A stretch of DNA of 57,705 nt from Clostridia bacterium (GTDB lineage Bacteria; Bacillota_A; Clostridia; Christensenellales; Aristaeellaceae): contig JAFQEB010000043.1 of the NCBI GenBank assembly GCA_017399225.1, positions 1 through 57,705 on the forward strand, written 5' to 3'. The notes beneath the pieces are model-generated. The model was given only the letters and a program-made list of their open reading frames with translations, was not told the origin of the DNA and made no database searches. Positions 15,744-24,930 of the stretch are shown one piece after another. Numbering within the stretch: the stretch's first letter is position 1; the number at the start of each line of letters is the position of its first letter. The translations under genes were made by a program, and so were the position numbers.

Positions 15744-17867
15744 TTATCGTAGCAGATACAGGCAGGTCAGGAAGAGGCCCACGCACAGCAGCAGCAGACC
15801 AAAGGAGACGCTCACCGTCAGGGTGCGGGTGTCCTCCTTCAGCTCGTGCCAGCTGGCGGCCAGCAGCACCTCGAAATCGGTGCGCATGGGCCTGCGGCGC
15901 AGGATCGTCCGGTTGAGGAATCCGGCCAGCCCGTTGAGCGCCTTGCCGACGGCGTAGGTGACGGGTGTGCCGACGGGGATGGGCTGATGGGCGCGCCGCT
16001 TGTTGAAGAGGGTGTTGCGGCCCAGCATCACCAGGCGCTCGGGCAGCTCGGCGAAGAAGCGGATCACGCCGGTCACGCAAGCCGGGATCACCACCTTGAC
16101 CAGCTTGCTGTCGGGCAGGCGGGCCAGGGTGCCCACTACCAGGTCAGCCGCGCCGGGCAGCCACTTCATCAGCAGGGGACGGTACAGCAGCTCCTCCAGA
16201 TCCAGCCTGGCGGGCCAGCGGTTGACATACTCGCGGCCGCCTTCGGTCTTGCGCATCAGCAGGGGACGGCAGACGAGAAGGTATACCGCAAGGCCGATGC
16301 CGATGGAGATGGCGGCGCCCTCCAGGTTTGCGGCGGAGAAGTAGGGGATGGCATGGCCGACCTCATGCTGGCCGAAGAAGTGGGCGCTCTGGTCGCCCAG
16401 GAAGCCCAGCGTCTTTTCCGGCAGCGCGCCCAGTACGGGCAGCACCGCGGCGCTGAGGAGGATCGCGGCGGCGGACAGGGGCTTCATGTAGCCCTTCTGC
16501 GCGTCGAATTCCTCCTGACGGGTCGGGTTCTTCTGCCAGAAGATGCAGATGTACAGCTTGATCATGTACGCCACAGTCAGGCCGCCGGAGATCAGGAAGA
16601 GGATCTCCGCTGCCTTGTAGGGCATCCAGATATGGCCGTGCTCCTGGTTGTGCACAATCAGCTCCAGGATCGCCTCATGCAGCAGGGACTTCGAGTTGTA
16701 GCCGCTGCCGATGGGCGGAATGCAGGCAATGGAGGTCGCGCCCAGGAAGAAGGCAATGTGCAGCAGGGGCTTTTTCCGCCCGAAGCCGCGGATCTCGTTC
16801 AGATCCAGCGCATGGGCGTTCATGTAAACCACGCCCGCGCACATGAACAGCACCAGCTTGATCAGGCTGTGGTTGGCCATGTGCATCACCGTGCCGTAGG
16901 CGGCAAGGCTGCCGTGCTCGCCCAGCAGCACCATCATGGACAGGCCTACGGCGATGAAGCCGACCTGGCTCATGGAGGAGCAGGCGAGGGTACGCTTGAG
17001 ATCCACGGAGAACAGCGCCAGCAGCGCGCCTAGGAACATGGTGATGGACGCCAGGATCAGCAGCGCATTGCCAAAGGCCTCGTTGCCGGGCATCAGGCGG
17101 CTGCAGATGACGATCAGGCCGAAGATGCCGGACTTGGTCAGGATGCCCGACAGCAACGCGGAGGCGGGGGCAGGGGCCACCGGATGCGCCTTGGGCAGCC
17201 AGATGTGCACCGGGAACATGCCTGCCTTGCCGGCGAAGCCCACCAGCGTCAGCCAGGTGGCGACGGTCAGGACGGGCTGATTGCCGGCTGCTGCCATGGC
17301 TGCCTGCAGGCCGTCAAAGGACAGGGTGCCCAGGTGGAAGTACAGCAGGAAAAGGCCCATCAGGGTGGTCAGACCGCCGATGACGGCCACGGCCAGATAG
17401 GTACCGGCGGCCTTCAGCGCACCGGGCGTCTCCTCCTGCGCGACCCAGACGTAGCTGGTGAAGGACATGATCTCAAAGAAGATGAAGGTGGTGTACAGGT
17501 CGTCGGAGAGGAACACGCCCAGGGTCGCGCCCAGCGTCATCAGGTTGAAGAAGCTGTAACGGGTACGGGCATGACCGTGACTCATGTAATCCGGCGTGAA
17601 GAAGCCGGTCATCATCCACATGAAGGCGGCCACGCAGGCGTACAGCGCCCGGAAGCCGTCTGCCTTCAGCGTCAGGCCGAAGCCGCAGAAGGCGGGGATC
17701 TCATAGCTGCCGCCGCCCTGAAAGGCGACCAGCACGCACAGGCCGAAGACCACCGCGCCGGTCAGGGAGACCAGGCCGTCCCGCAGGCCGTGGCTGCAGC
17801 GTCCGGCAAGGATCGCTACCAGCGCCATGGCCATGGGCAGGAAGATCAATACGGGTAAGAGTGCCAT
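15744..17867 (-). CDS. NuoL/ND5-like antiporter subunit with long C-terminal extension (last gene of Mrp-like operon)
   Basis: A 707-residue polytopic protein of the complex I/Mrp proton-translocating family. Charged residues of the transport path are visible: the helix-5 Glu in TTFIFFEIMSFTSY, a Lys in LVGFAGKAGMFPVHIWLPKAHP and a Lys in LLSGILTKSGIFGL. After about residue 500 it continues through a hydrophilic stretch with two further hydrophobic segments, similar in outline to the lateral arm of NuoL/HyfB-type proteins. It ends in a single helix (LLLLCVGLFLTCLYLL). Its start follows the upstream subunit by 19 bases. It would sit at the distal end of the complex. Confidence 0.85.
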   Translation of the reverse strand: MALLPVLIFLPMAMALVAILAGRCSHGLRDGLVSLTGAVVFGLCVLVAFQGGGSYEIPAFCGFGLTLKADGFRALYACVAAFMWMMTGFFTPDYMSHGHARTRYSFFNLMTLGATLGVFLSDDLYTTFIFFEIMSFTSYVWVAQEETPGALKAAGTYLAVAVIGGLTTLMGLFLLYFHLGTLSFDGLQAAMAAAGNQPVLTVATWLTLVGFAGKAGMFPVHIWLPKAHPVAPAPASALLSGILTKSGIFGLIVICSRLMPGNEAFGNALLILASITMFLGALLALFSVDLKRTLACSSMSQVGFIAVGLSMMVLLGEHGSLAAYGTVMHMANHSLIKLVLFMCAGVVYMNAHALDLNEIRGFGRKKPLLHIAFFLGATSIACIPPIGSGYNSKSLLHEAILELIVHNQEHGHIWMPYKAAEILFLISGGLTVAYMIKLYICIFWQKNPTRQEEFDAQKGYMKPLSAAAILLSAAVLPVLGALPEKTLGFLGDQSAHFFGQHEVGHAIPYFSAANLEGAAISIGIGLAVYLLVCRPLLMRKTEGGREYVNRWPARLDLEELLYRPLLMKWLPGAADLVVGTLARLPDSKLVKVVIPACVTGVIRFFAELPERLVMLGRNTLFNKRRAHQPIPVGTPVTYAVGKALNGLAGFLNRTILRRRPMRTDFEVLLAASWHELKEDTRTLTVSVSFGLLLLCVGLFLTCLYLLR

Positions 17868-17886
17868 TTGTGTTGATCCTCCCTTC

Positions 17887-19359
17887 TTAGTAAATCAGCC
17901 CGGAGGCTACGTCGCGCAGGAAGGTCACCAGCGGCTGGGACCACAGGCCCAGGGCGATGATCGCCGCGCACAGCAGGATCAGCGGCAGCTTCATCTGCCA
18001 GCTGGGATCGCGGTTGAAGCCCTCCAGCGCGGCGGTATCCGCGTTGAGGGGGCGGCCGTACATCGGCAGCGCCACGGTGAAGAGGTACACCGCGGTCAGC
18101 ACGGCGGAGATGATCAGCGCGACCACCGACACGGTGCCCATGGGCAGCCCGGTCTCCGCTGCGGCGGTCAGCAGGTTCCACTTGCTGACGAAGCCGGCCA
18201 GGGGCGGCACGCCCGTGAGCGCCACGCCGCCGATCAGGAAGGCTGCGCAGGTCAGGGGCATCACCTTGCCGAAGCCGCGCAGATCCTGCACATATTCCTT
18301 GCCCGTACGCACGAGGATCGCGCCGGCGCAGTAGAACAGGGTGATCTTGATCACGCCGTGGATGACCAGGTGGCTCAGGCTGCCTACCATGCCGCCGGGG
18401 GTCATCAGGGCCGCGCCCATGAGCATGTAGGACAGGTTGGAGATGGTGGACCAGGCCAGGCGGCGCTTGAAGTGCTGCTCGCGCACGGCCATGGTGGAGC
18501 CGAAGAGGATCGTCAGGCAGGAAAGGGCCAGCACTGCGGTCTGCGCCCAGGTGCCGTAGAGGAAATCGCTGCCGAAGGCGTAGTAGATCAGCCGCAGCAC
18601 CGCATAGGCGCCGGCATTGACCACGGCGACCGCGTGCAGCAGCGCCGTAACGGGGGTGGGGGCCACGGATGCTGCGGGCAGCCATGCGTGCATGGGGAAC
18701 ACCGCCGCCTTGGTGCCGAAGCCGATGAAGGCCAGCACGAATACGCCCAGCAGCAGCGGCGCGTGCTCGCTGCGGACGGTTTCGCTCAGCACGCCGCCGA
18801 GGGTGAAGTCCGTCGTGCCTGCGAAGTAGATCAGGCACACCAGGGCAATGAAGGCCATGGCCGCGCCGGTAATGGAATAGGTCAGGTACTTGCGGCCTGC
18901 GCGGATGGACTTGGTGTCCTTCTTGTGGATCACCAGCGGCAGGGTGACCAGCGTCAGGCACTCGTAGAAGACGTAGAGGGTGAATAGGTTGCCTGCAAAG
19001 GCGATGGCCAGCGTCGCCGCGTAGGACATGGTGTACCACATGAAGAAGGGATTCTCCCGCTCCTCGTGGTGCATGTACTCAAAGCCGTACAGGCTGGCGA
19101 TGGGCCACAGCAGGCTTACCAGACCGGCGAAAATGCAGCTCATGCCGTCCACGCGGAAGGAAAGGGGCAGGGCGTCGGTCAGGTGATAGAGAATGAAGGG
19201 CTCCTCCGTGCGGGTGAGGATCACCGTCCACACGAGGATGGAGGTGGCGATGACCACCGCCTCCACATACCAGGCGCGGAGCCGGTTGGACCTGGGGCGC
19301 AGGACGCCCAGCAGCGCGCCGCCCACGAGGGGGACGAGCAGCGTCAACAAGATCAGCAT
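17887..19359 (-). CDS. Proton-antiporter subunit, ND5/MrpA-like
   Basis: A 490-residue, 14-helix-type member of the NuoL/M/N-MrpA/D family. Helix-5 Glu (LYVFYECLTLVTLP) and the helix-7 Lys (FIGFGTKAAVFPMHAWLP) are present. In helix 8 it has TPVTALLHAVAVVNAGAY, so Asn stands where the neighbouring subunits have Lys. The histidine-containing form of this helix is more like ND5/MrpA than MrpD. It may therefore take the place of the N-terminal half of MrpA, which has no full-length copy in this operon. Twelve bases separate it from the preceding gene, with GGAGGCG before the ATG. Confidence 0.85.
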   Translation of the reverse strand: MLILLTLLVPLVGGALLGVLRPRSNRLRAWYVEAVVIATSILVWTVILTRTEEPFILYHLTDALPLSFRVDGMSCIFAGLVSLLWPIASLYGFEYMHHEERENPFFMWYTMSYAATLAIAFAGNLFTLYVFYECLTLVTLPLVIHKKDTKSIRAGRKYLTYSITGAAMAFIALVCLIYFAGTTDFTLGGVLSETVRSEHAPLLLGVFVLAFIGFGTKAAVFPMHAWLPAASVAPTPVTALLHAVAVVNAGAYAVLRLIYYAFGSDFLYGTWAQTAVLALSCLTILFGSTMAVREQHFKRRLAWSTISNLSYMLMGAALMTPGGMVGSLSHLVIHGVIKITLFYCAGAILVRTGKEYVQDLRGFGKVMPLTCAAFLIGGVALTGVPPLAGFVSKWNLLTAAAETGLPMGTVSVVALIISAVLTAVYLFTVALPMYGRPLNADTAALEGFNRDPSWQMKLPLILLCAAIIALGLWSQPLVTFLRDVASGLIY

Positions 19360-19371
19360 CGTTGCGCCTCC

Positions 19372-20931
19372 TTACACCAGCGCGGCGGCCAGCTGGGTGA
19401 ACAGCTCCGTCAGCGGGCCGGGGAAGGCGCCGAGCAGCACGCTCAGCACCGCCAGCACCAGCAGCGGCACGAGCATCGTGTAGGGAACGTCGTCCTTCTC
19501 GGTGTGGTGGTCGCCCTGAGGGTCGGACTGATGTCCGACGAGCTCGTGCGATTGCTCGCAATCGCCGTGCGAAGCCAGCGCCTGAGCTTTGGTCAGGTGA
19601 TGGCCGGACTTGAAGAAGCCGTTGGAAATGACGGGCATCAGGTAGCCGGCGGTCAGCAGTGCGGAAACCAGCAGCACCACCGGGCCCAGCCAGGTGAAGA
19701 AGGTAGGGACGCCCGTTGCGGCCAGGCTGCCCTGGGCCAGGTACCATTTGCTGATGAAGCCCATGCAGGGCGGAATGCCGATCAGACCCAGGCTGGCCAC
19801 GGTAAAGCAGCCCATGGTGACGGGCATCCTGCGGCCAATGCCTTCCAGGTCGCGCACGTCGGTCTTTTCGGTCTTGAGGATGATCGCACCGGCGGACATG
19901 AACAGCGTGTCCTTCACCAGGGAGTGGCACACCACATGCAGCAGCGCGCCCACAAAGCCCGCGGGGGTCAGGGTGGACAGGCCGAAGAGGATGTAGCTCA
20001 CCTGGGACACGGAGGACCAGGCCAGGCGGCGCTTGAGATGGTTCTCCCGCAGCGCCAGCAGGGAGCCGGTGAAGACCGTCAGCAGCGTCAGGGACATAAA
20101 GGCGGTCTGCACCCAGGTGCCGCGCAGGAAGTCAGCCCCCAGGTAGGACAGCAGCAGGCGGGCGACGCCCAGCACGCCGGCCTTGGTGATGACGCCGGAC
20201 AGCACCGCAGAGGCGGGGGAGGGCGCAGCCGGGTGTGCGGTGGGCAGCCAGCCGTGCAGCGGGAACAGGCCCGCCTTGGCGCCGAAGCCCATCAGCATCA
20301 GCAGCGCGAAGGTCATCACGAAGCCCTCGTGACCGGCGACCTTTTCCATGTTCAGCACGCCGCCGTCGGTGAAGGCGAAGGTGGTGACATAGGGGCTGAG
20401 GACGAACACGCCCAGCAGCACCAGAGATGCGCCCAGCACCGAGTAGATCAGGTACTTCAGACCTGCAGCTACGGCCTCCTTCTTGCCGGAGTGCATCACC
20501 ATCGGCATGGTCAGCAGGGTCATCGCCTCAAAGAACATGTAGAAGGTGATGATGCTGCCGGAGAAGCACAGGCCCATCAGGATGCCCAGGGAGATCAGGT
20601 ACAGCGCGTAGTAGCGCTTTTCCTTGCCCTCGTGGGCCATGTAATGGAAGGAATACAGTCCGGCCACGGCCCAGACGAAGGCCATCACGCAGGCGAAGAT
20701 CTTGCCCAGCGTGTCAGCGTGCAGGAACACGGGCAGGCTGTCGGAGAGGGTGAAGAGGGTCAGGGTGAGATCCTCCTGCAGGAGGACGGGAAGAAGCAGC
20801 CCCACCGTGGCGATCAGGGTGATCACCGTCAGGATGGTGCGGGGCTTCCTGGCGTCCAGCCCGGGGATGAACGCCAGCGCAAGGCCGATCACGACCGGCG
20901 CAAGAACGGGGAGCAGAAGAAGGAACGACAT
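19372..20931 (-). CDS. Proton-antiporter subunit, MrpD/NuoM-like
   Basis: A 519-residue membrane subunit. The conserved Glu (TFYMFFEAMTLLTMPMV) and both lysines (MGFGAKAGLFPLHGWLPTAHP and SAVLSGVITKAGVLG) are present. An unusual His/Asp-rich hydrophilic loop lies near the C-terminus (about residues 440-480, with clusters such as SHELVGHQSDPQGDHHTEKD). That loop could bind metal or face a partner protein. It is one of three adjacent MrpD-type genes. AAGGAGG precedes the ATG. Confidence 0.87.
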   Translation of the reverse strand: MSFLLLLPVLAPVVIGLALAFIPGLDARKPRTILTVITLIATVGLLLPVLLQEDLTLTLFTLSDSLPVFLHADTLGKIFACVMAFVWAVAGLYSFHYMAHEGKEKRYYALYLISLGILMGLCFSGSIITFYMFFEAMTLLTMPMVMHSGKKEAVAAGLKYLIYSVLGASLVLLGVFVLSPYVTTFAFTDGGVLNMEKVAGHEGFVMTFALLMLMGFGAKAGLFPLHGWLPTAHPAAPSPASAVLSGVITKAGVLGVARLLLSYLGADFLRGTWVQTAFMSLTLLTVFTGSLLALRENHLKRRLAWSSVSQVSYILFGLSTLTPAGFVGALLHVVCHSLVKDTLFMSAGAIILKTEKTDVRDLEGIGRRMPVTMGCFTVASLGLIGIPPCMGFISKWYLAQGSLAATGVPTFFTWLGPVVLLVSALLTAGYLMPVISNGFFKSGHHLTKAQALASHGDCEQSHELVGHQSDPQGDHHTEKDDVPYTMLVPLLVLAVLSVLLGAFPGPLTELFTQLAAALV

Positions 20932-20966
20932 GGCTTATGTGCCTCCTTGATATATCTCAGGTCAAA

Positions 20967-22478
20967 TCAGCTGAACATGCCAAGGCCTGCGGTGATCATG
21001 TTGACCGCCGCCTGCGAGAACACGCCCAGGGCAATGTTGATCAGTGCCAGCAGCACCAGCGCTGCGTTGAAGCAGAAGCCGCGCTGGCCGCGCTCCACAG
21101 GGTAGGCTGCATCCGGCAGGGGCTTGCGGTACAGGGTGATGACGGTGCGCAGGAAGTACATGGTGTTGAGCATCGTCGAAACGGCCAGCACCACCAGCAC
21201 CAGGATCGCCTTGGTCCCGCCAAGGCCAAGACCGGCCAGCGCGATGTTCAGCTTGCTCACGAAGCCGCCCAGGAAGGGGAAACCCACCATGGACAGCGCG
21301 CCGATGGTGAAGGCCACGCCTGCGATGGGGCTGCGGTAGCCGGAGCCGCGCAGGTCACGGAAGAGCTTCGAGTTGCCGCTGGCGTCCGCCAGGCCGCCCG
21401 CCGCAAGGAACAGCATACTCTTGCACACCGCGTGGCTGAAGAGGTGGAACATGGCGGCCATCATGCCGGCGTCGGTACCCATGGCCATGCCCAGGTAGAT
21501 GTAGCCGACCTGCGCGACGGAGGAGAAGGCGATCATCCTCCGCACGTCGTTCTGACGCAGGGCGGAGATGGAGCCCATCACCATGCCCACCAGGGCGAAG
21601 ACGAACAGCACGTCGTCAATGCCGGTGGCGGCGATCACGTCCAGGCCGATCACGCGGTACATGATCTTGATCAGCAGGAAGATATAGCCCTTGCTGACCA
21701 GGCTGGAAAGCACGGCGGCAGAGGTGGGGGTGGAGAAGCCGTAGGCGTCCGGCACCCAGGTGTGGAAGGGGAACAGCGCGGACTTGATAGCCAGGCCGAT
21801 GGCGAAGAGCGCCACCACCACCGTCAGCGGCTGGGCATACTGCCCGGTTGCGGCGATGACCTTCACCTGCTCATGAATGTCCTCCATCAGCAGATGGCCG
21901 GTCAGGTCGTAGAGGATCACGATGCCCAGCAGGAACAGACCGGAGCCGATCAGGTTCATGATCATGTAGCGGGTGGCGGCCACCAGCGTGCGGCCGCGCT
22001 TGCGCACGGCGATCAGCGCACAGGCCGAGAGCGTCATGATCTCCAGGAATACGTAGGAGGTGAACAGGTCGTTGGTGTAGACCTGCGCCATGAGGGCGGC
22101 GGTCATCAGCAGCAGGATGACGTAGTAGAGGTTCTGCTTGTTGTGATCCAGATGCTCGTCCAGCTTTTTCATGCCGCCCATGAGGGACAGGAGCATGATC
22201 GCGGAGAAGAACAGGGCCGTGAGGGCCTCCAGGCTGCCTGCGCGGATCTCATTGCCGATGGGCGCGTAGTAGTGGCCCATGGGGAATACATAGCTCTCGG
22301 CTCCGGCGAAGTAGACGCCGGTGATGACGGCGGAGAGCCCGGTCACGATCAGCAGCACGGCCATGGCCCACCAGCGTGCAGCGCGGGGCTTGAGGACGCT
22401 GGTGACGGCCGCAGAGGCCAGGGGCAGGATGATGCACACGAAGGGAATGTGCTGCCAGAGAGCAAAATGCAGTTCCAT
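20967..22478 (-). CDS. mrpD: Na+/H+ antiporter subunit D (MrpD/MnhD)
   Basis: A 503-residue MrpD-like subunit directly after mrpC, whose stop overlaps its start by one base (TGATG). Key residues: Glu in FTSYVFLEIMTLSA, Lys in AIGLAIKSALFPFHTWVPDAY and Lys in LSSLVSKGYIFLL. Position and sequence make this the canonical MrpD of the cluster. It should carry one proton or cation channel of the membrane arm. Confidence 0.9.
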   Translation of the reverse strand: MELHFALWQHIPFVCIILPLASAAVTSVLKPRAARWWAMAVLLIVTGLSAVITGVYFAGAESYVFPMGHYYAPIGNEIRAGSLEALTALFFSAIMLLSLMGGMKKLDEHLDHNKQNLYYVILLLMTAALMAQVYTNDLFTSYVFLEIMTLSACALIAVRKRGRTLVAATRYMIMNLIGSGLFLLGIVILYDLTGHLLMEDIHEQVKVIAATGQYAQPLTVVVALFAIGLAIKSALFPFHTWVPDAYGFSTPTSAAVLSSLVSKGYIFLLIKIMYRVIGLDVIAATGIDDVLFVFALVGMVMGSISALRQNDVRRMIAFSSVAQVGYIYLGMAMGTDAGMMAAMFHLFSHAVCKSMLFLAAGGLADASGNSKLFRDLRGSGYRSPIAGVAFTIGALSMVGFPFLGGFVSKLNIALAGLGLGGTKAILVLVVLAVSTMLNTMYFLRTVITLYRKPLPDAAYPVERGQRGFCFNAALVLLALINIALGVFSQAAVNMITAGLGMFS

Positions 22479-22849
22479 CAGCGGTCATCCTCCTTCCGGC
22501 ACAGCGCGGTGATCTCATCGATATCCAGCGTGTGGTAGCGGCGGTACAGCCGGATGGTCAGGGACAGCATGACGGCGGTCACGGAGACGGACACCACGAT
22601 GCCCGTCAGCACCAGGCCGGCAGGGATGGGGTTGACGTAGGCTTCCACGGTCTGCACGCCGTCCACCACGATGGGGGCGACGCGGCCCTGCACATAACCC
22701 TTTGCCGCCAGGAAGAGGAAGATGGCGTTATCCATGATGGAGAAGCCGATGATCTTCTTGATCATGTTCCGGTGCAGCAGCAGCGTGGTGAAGCCGATGC
22801 CGAAGAGCACCATGGCTGCCAGCTCCACATAGTTGGTCAGGAAATCCAT
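22478..22849 (-). CDS. mrpC: Na+/H+ antiporter subunit C (MrpC/MnhC, NuoK-like)
   Basis: A 123-residue, three-helix NuoK homologue. The segment HRNMIKKIIGFSIMDNAIFLFLA and the following NPIPAGLVLTGIVVSVSVTAVML are typical, and the last gives the channel-lining helix. It is placed between the MrpB-type gene and mrpD as in standard mrp operons. Confidence 0.92.
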   Translation of the reverse strand: MDFLTNYVELAAMVLFGIGFTTLLLHRNMIKKIIGFSIMDNAIFLFLAAKGYVQGRVAPIVVDGVQTVEAYVNPIPAGLVLTGIVVSVSVTAVMLSLTIRLYRRYHTLDIDEITALCRKEDDR

Positions 22850-22850
22850 G

Positions 22851-23870
22851 TTACATGTCCCCCTTTCGGAAGAGGGTGTAGAAGGCGTACATCGTGCAGC
22901 AGACCACCAGGCCCACGGCGATGTTCAGGTAGGGGATCAGACCGGCGGAGAAGAGCATACCCGGAGTACCGGGGGTGAAGATGCTCTGGAGGTGATTGGC
23001 GCCGGTGAAGAAGGAATAAGCCTTGGAGCAGGCATAGAAGGCCAGCGCCATGAGGCTGACGATCTGGAAGGTCTTGAAGGTGAAGAACCGCTCCGTCTTC
23101 TTGAAGCCGAAGGCGTTGAGGTACAGGATGAGGCCGGCGCCCATGATCGCGCCGCCGGAGAAGCCGCCGCCGGGGCTGATGTGGCCGTTCATGACGACGT
23201 AGATGCCAAAGAGCAGGATCAGCGGCACCAGCAGGTTCGCCTGGTGCTGCAGGATCATGTCGTGCTTGGGCTCGCACATGCGGTCGTCGGCCTCGGCCTC
23301 CAGCTGCTCGGTGGTGGGCCTGCCGTCCTTGGAGGGGGCCAGGCGCAGCAGCACCAGCACGGTCACCACGGCGATGAACAGCACATTGGATTCGCCCAGC
23401 GTGTCAAAGGCACGGTAATCCAGGATCATGCCGGCGACGATGTTGACTGCGCCGGTCTCCGTCTGTCCCTGGGTGATGTAGTGTGCGGAAACCTCGTTGT
23501 TGACGGGGTTGTCGGGGCTGCCGAAGGGGGGCAGGTTGGCTGCGGTGGTCAGCAGCAGGGCGATGATGCCCACGCATACTGCGATAGAAGCGATGATGTA
23601 TACCCAGCGCATCAGCTTGCTGCCCCGGGTGTGGGCCCACTGATGAATGTGGCTGTAGGCGCGCATTTCGCGGTTCAGCGCATCGTGACGGCGCTGCTCC
23701 AGCAGCTGCTCCTGGGCGTCGGCGTGATGTTCGCTGTCGATCAGATGGCTGCGACTGTCCGCATCCAGCTCGCCGGTCATGGCGTCATCCAGGGCGGTGG
23801 AGCCGTCTTCCAGCCAGCGAAGGAGCTTTGCCCAACAGCTGGATTCATAATCAGGCCTGATTTTCGCCAT
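22851..23870 (-). CDS. mrpB: MbhE-MrpB fusion subunit with cytosolic N-terminal extension
   Basis: From the ATG at 23870 (GGAGGCG upstream) the protein is 339 residues. About 85 N-terminal residues are hydrophilic and rich in Asp, Glu and His. Next comes a helix and a segment GAVNIVAGMILDYRAFDTLGE, the signature of MbhE and of the C-terminal end of MrpA. The last part (from about 190) is an MrpB domain, with MNGHISPGGGFSGGAIMGAGL. So a piece of MrpA is fused to MrpB here. The start overlaps the upstream DUF4040 gene by 20 bases. Confidence 0.85.
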   Translation of the reverse strand: MAKIRPDYESSCWAKLLRWLEDGSTALDDAMTGELDADSRSHLIDSEHHADAQEQLLEQRRHDALNREMRAYSHIHQWAHTRGSKLMRWVYIIASIAVCVGIIALLLTTAANLPPFGSPDNPVNNEVSAHYITQGQTETGAVNIVAGMILDYRAFDTLGESNVLFIAVVTVLVLLRLAPSKDGRPTTEQLEAEADDRMCEPKHDMILQHQANLLVPLILLFGIYVVMNGHISPGGGFSGGAIMGAGLILYLNAFGFKKTERFFTFKTFQIVSLMALAFYACSKAYSFFTGANHLQSIFTPGTPGMLFSAGLIPYLNIAVGLVVCCTMYAFYTLFRKGDM

Positions 23871-24165
23871 TGCCGGTCGCCTCCTTCTCAGGGGACAGGG
23901 CCCCGTTTTCCTTTTCAGCGGCCTTCTGGATGTCAATGGCGTGGATCTTCTTGAGGGTCACGAACAGCAGCAGGCTCGTGATGCCCGCGCCCACGGCGGC
24001 CTCGGTGATGGCCAGGTCGGGGCTTTCCAGCAGGATCCATACGACCGACATGGCCAGAGACTGGCTCATGAAGATGACCAGGGAGGTCAGCAGATCCTTC
24101 GTCATAGACACGCTGATGGCGCAGCAGATGGCGAAGATCAGAAGAATGATACCGAGAACGTCCAT
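23851..24165 (-). CDS. DUF4040 / MbhD-like subunit (detached MrpA segment)
   Basis: A 104-residue three-helix protein matching the DUF4040 region found near the C-terminus of MrpA and as MbhD in membrane-bound hydrogenases. The landmark is ESPDLAITEAAVGAGITSLLLFVTLKK, with conserved Asp and Glu. A hydrophilic tail follows. ATG overlaps the mrpG stop, with AAAGGAGG upstream. Confidence 0.85.
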   Translation of the reverse strand: MDVLGIILLIFAICCAISVSMTKDLLTSLVIFMSQSLAMSVVWILLESPDLAITEAAVGAGITSLLLFVTLKKIHAIDIQKAAEKENGALSPEKEATGNGENQA

Positions 24166-24617
24166 TACTGCGCCTCCTTTTCGGTGGTGTCTGTGTCGGG
24201 GGCCAAAACGGCAGCAGCATCGGCAGCGTCTACGCTGCCTTCGTCGGAGAGAAGAGGCGAAGCCTCCTCGGGCTCCTTTTCCTGCTCGACGTAGGCGCGG
24301 TCCAGCACCTCGGCGTCCTTGTCAAGGTCATCGTTGATGGTGACCTCCAGGCGGCCGATCAGATGGCCGGATACGGGGCTGGTCAGCCACAGGAAGGCAA
24401 TGACCACCAGCATCTTGGCAGACGCGACGGTAAAGCCGGTAGCGACGATCACACCCAGCAGCATCAGCAGGATACCGACGGTGTCCAGCAGCGCAGCGGC
24501 ATGGACGCGGCTGAGGGCGTAGCGGAATTTGTACACGCCGACCACGCCGGACAGCAGGCAGAACAGGCCCGTGGCCGTCAGGGCGGCGGCGATGACAAAG
24601 CGGATGATATCAAGCAT
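24165..24617 (-). CDS. mrpG: Na+/H+ antiporter subunit G (MrpG/MnhG)
   Basis: A 150-residue protein: three helices in the first 100 residues (YKFRYALSRVHAAALLDTVGILLMLLGV and VVIAFLWLTSPVSGHLIGR are family landmarks), then an acidic tail longer than usual. The start overlaps mrpF by 8 bases. Confidence 0.92.
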   Translation of the reverse strand: MLDIIRFVIAAALTATGLFCLLSGVVGVYKFRYALSRVHAAALLDTVGILLMLLGVIVATGFTVASAKMLVVIAFLWLTSPVSGHLIGRLEVTINDDLDKDAEVLDRAYVEQEKEPEEASPLLSDEGSVDAADAAAVLAPDTDTTEKEAQ

Positions 24618-24930
24618 TGCTGTCGCCTCCGTTCTGTTCCTGCTCGCGGCGGTGCTTCTCGCGGTAGATGCCCATGTAGACCTTCGTCAGCAGCACCACG
24701 GCCAGGAAGGAGAGCATCGTGTAGATCATGGCGATGTCCACCAGATACCCTTCGTTCATCAGGAAGGAAAGGATGCAGATGGTGATGACGATCAGCGTGC
24801 CCATCATGTTGACGGCGATCACGCGGTCAGCAATACGGGGGCCGCGGATGGCACGCACCAGGCAAGCCAGCAGCAGCAGGCCGATCACGACCAGCGCGGC
24901 GGTATACAGCACGTTATATGCCTCAGTCAT
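24610..24930 (-). CDS. mrpF: Na+/H+ antiporter subunit F (MrpF/MnhF)
   Basis: A 106-residue three-helix subunit. RAIRGPRIADRVIAVNMMGTLIV is the diagnostic MrpF motif with its conserved Asp. The start overlaps the mrpE end by 8 bases and has GGAGGAAAG upstream. Confidence 0.93.
   Translation of the reverse strand: MTEAYNVLYTAALVVIGLLLLACLVRAIRGPRIADRVIAVNMMGTLIVITICILSFLMNEGYLVDIAMIYTMLSFLAVVLLTKVYMGIYREKHRREQEQNGGDSNA

Noticed and set aside
19066..23954. Several long plus-strand frames opposite the Mrp-like operon
   Set aside because: Rich in His, Gln and Gly with no domain; shadows of membrane-protein genes.
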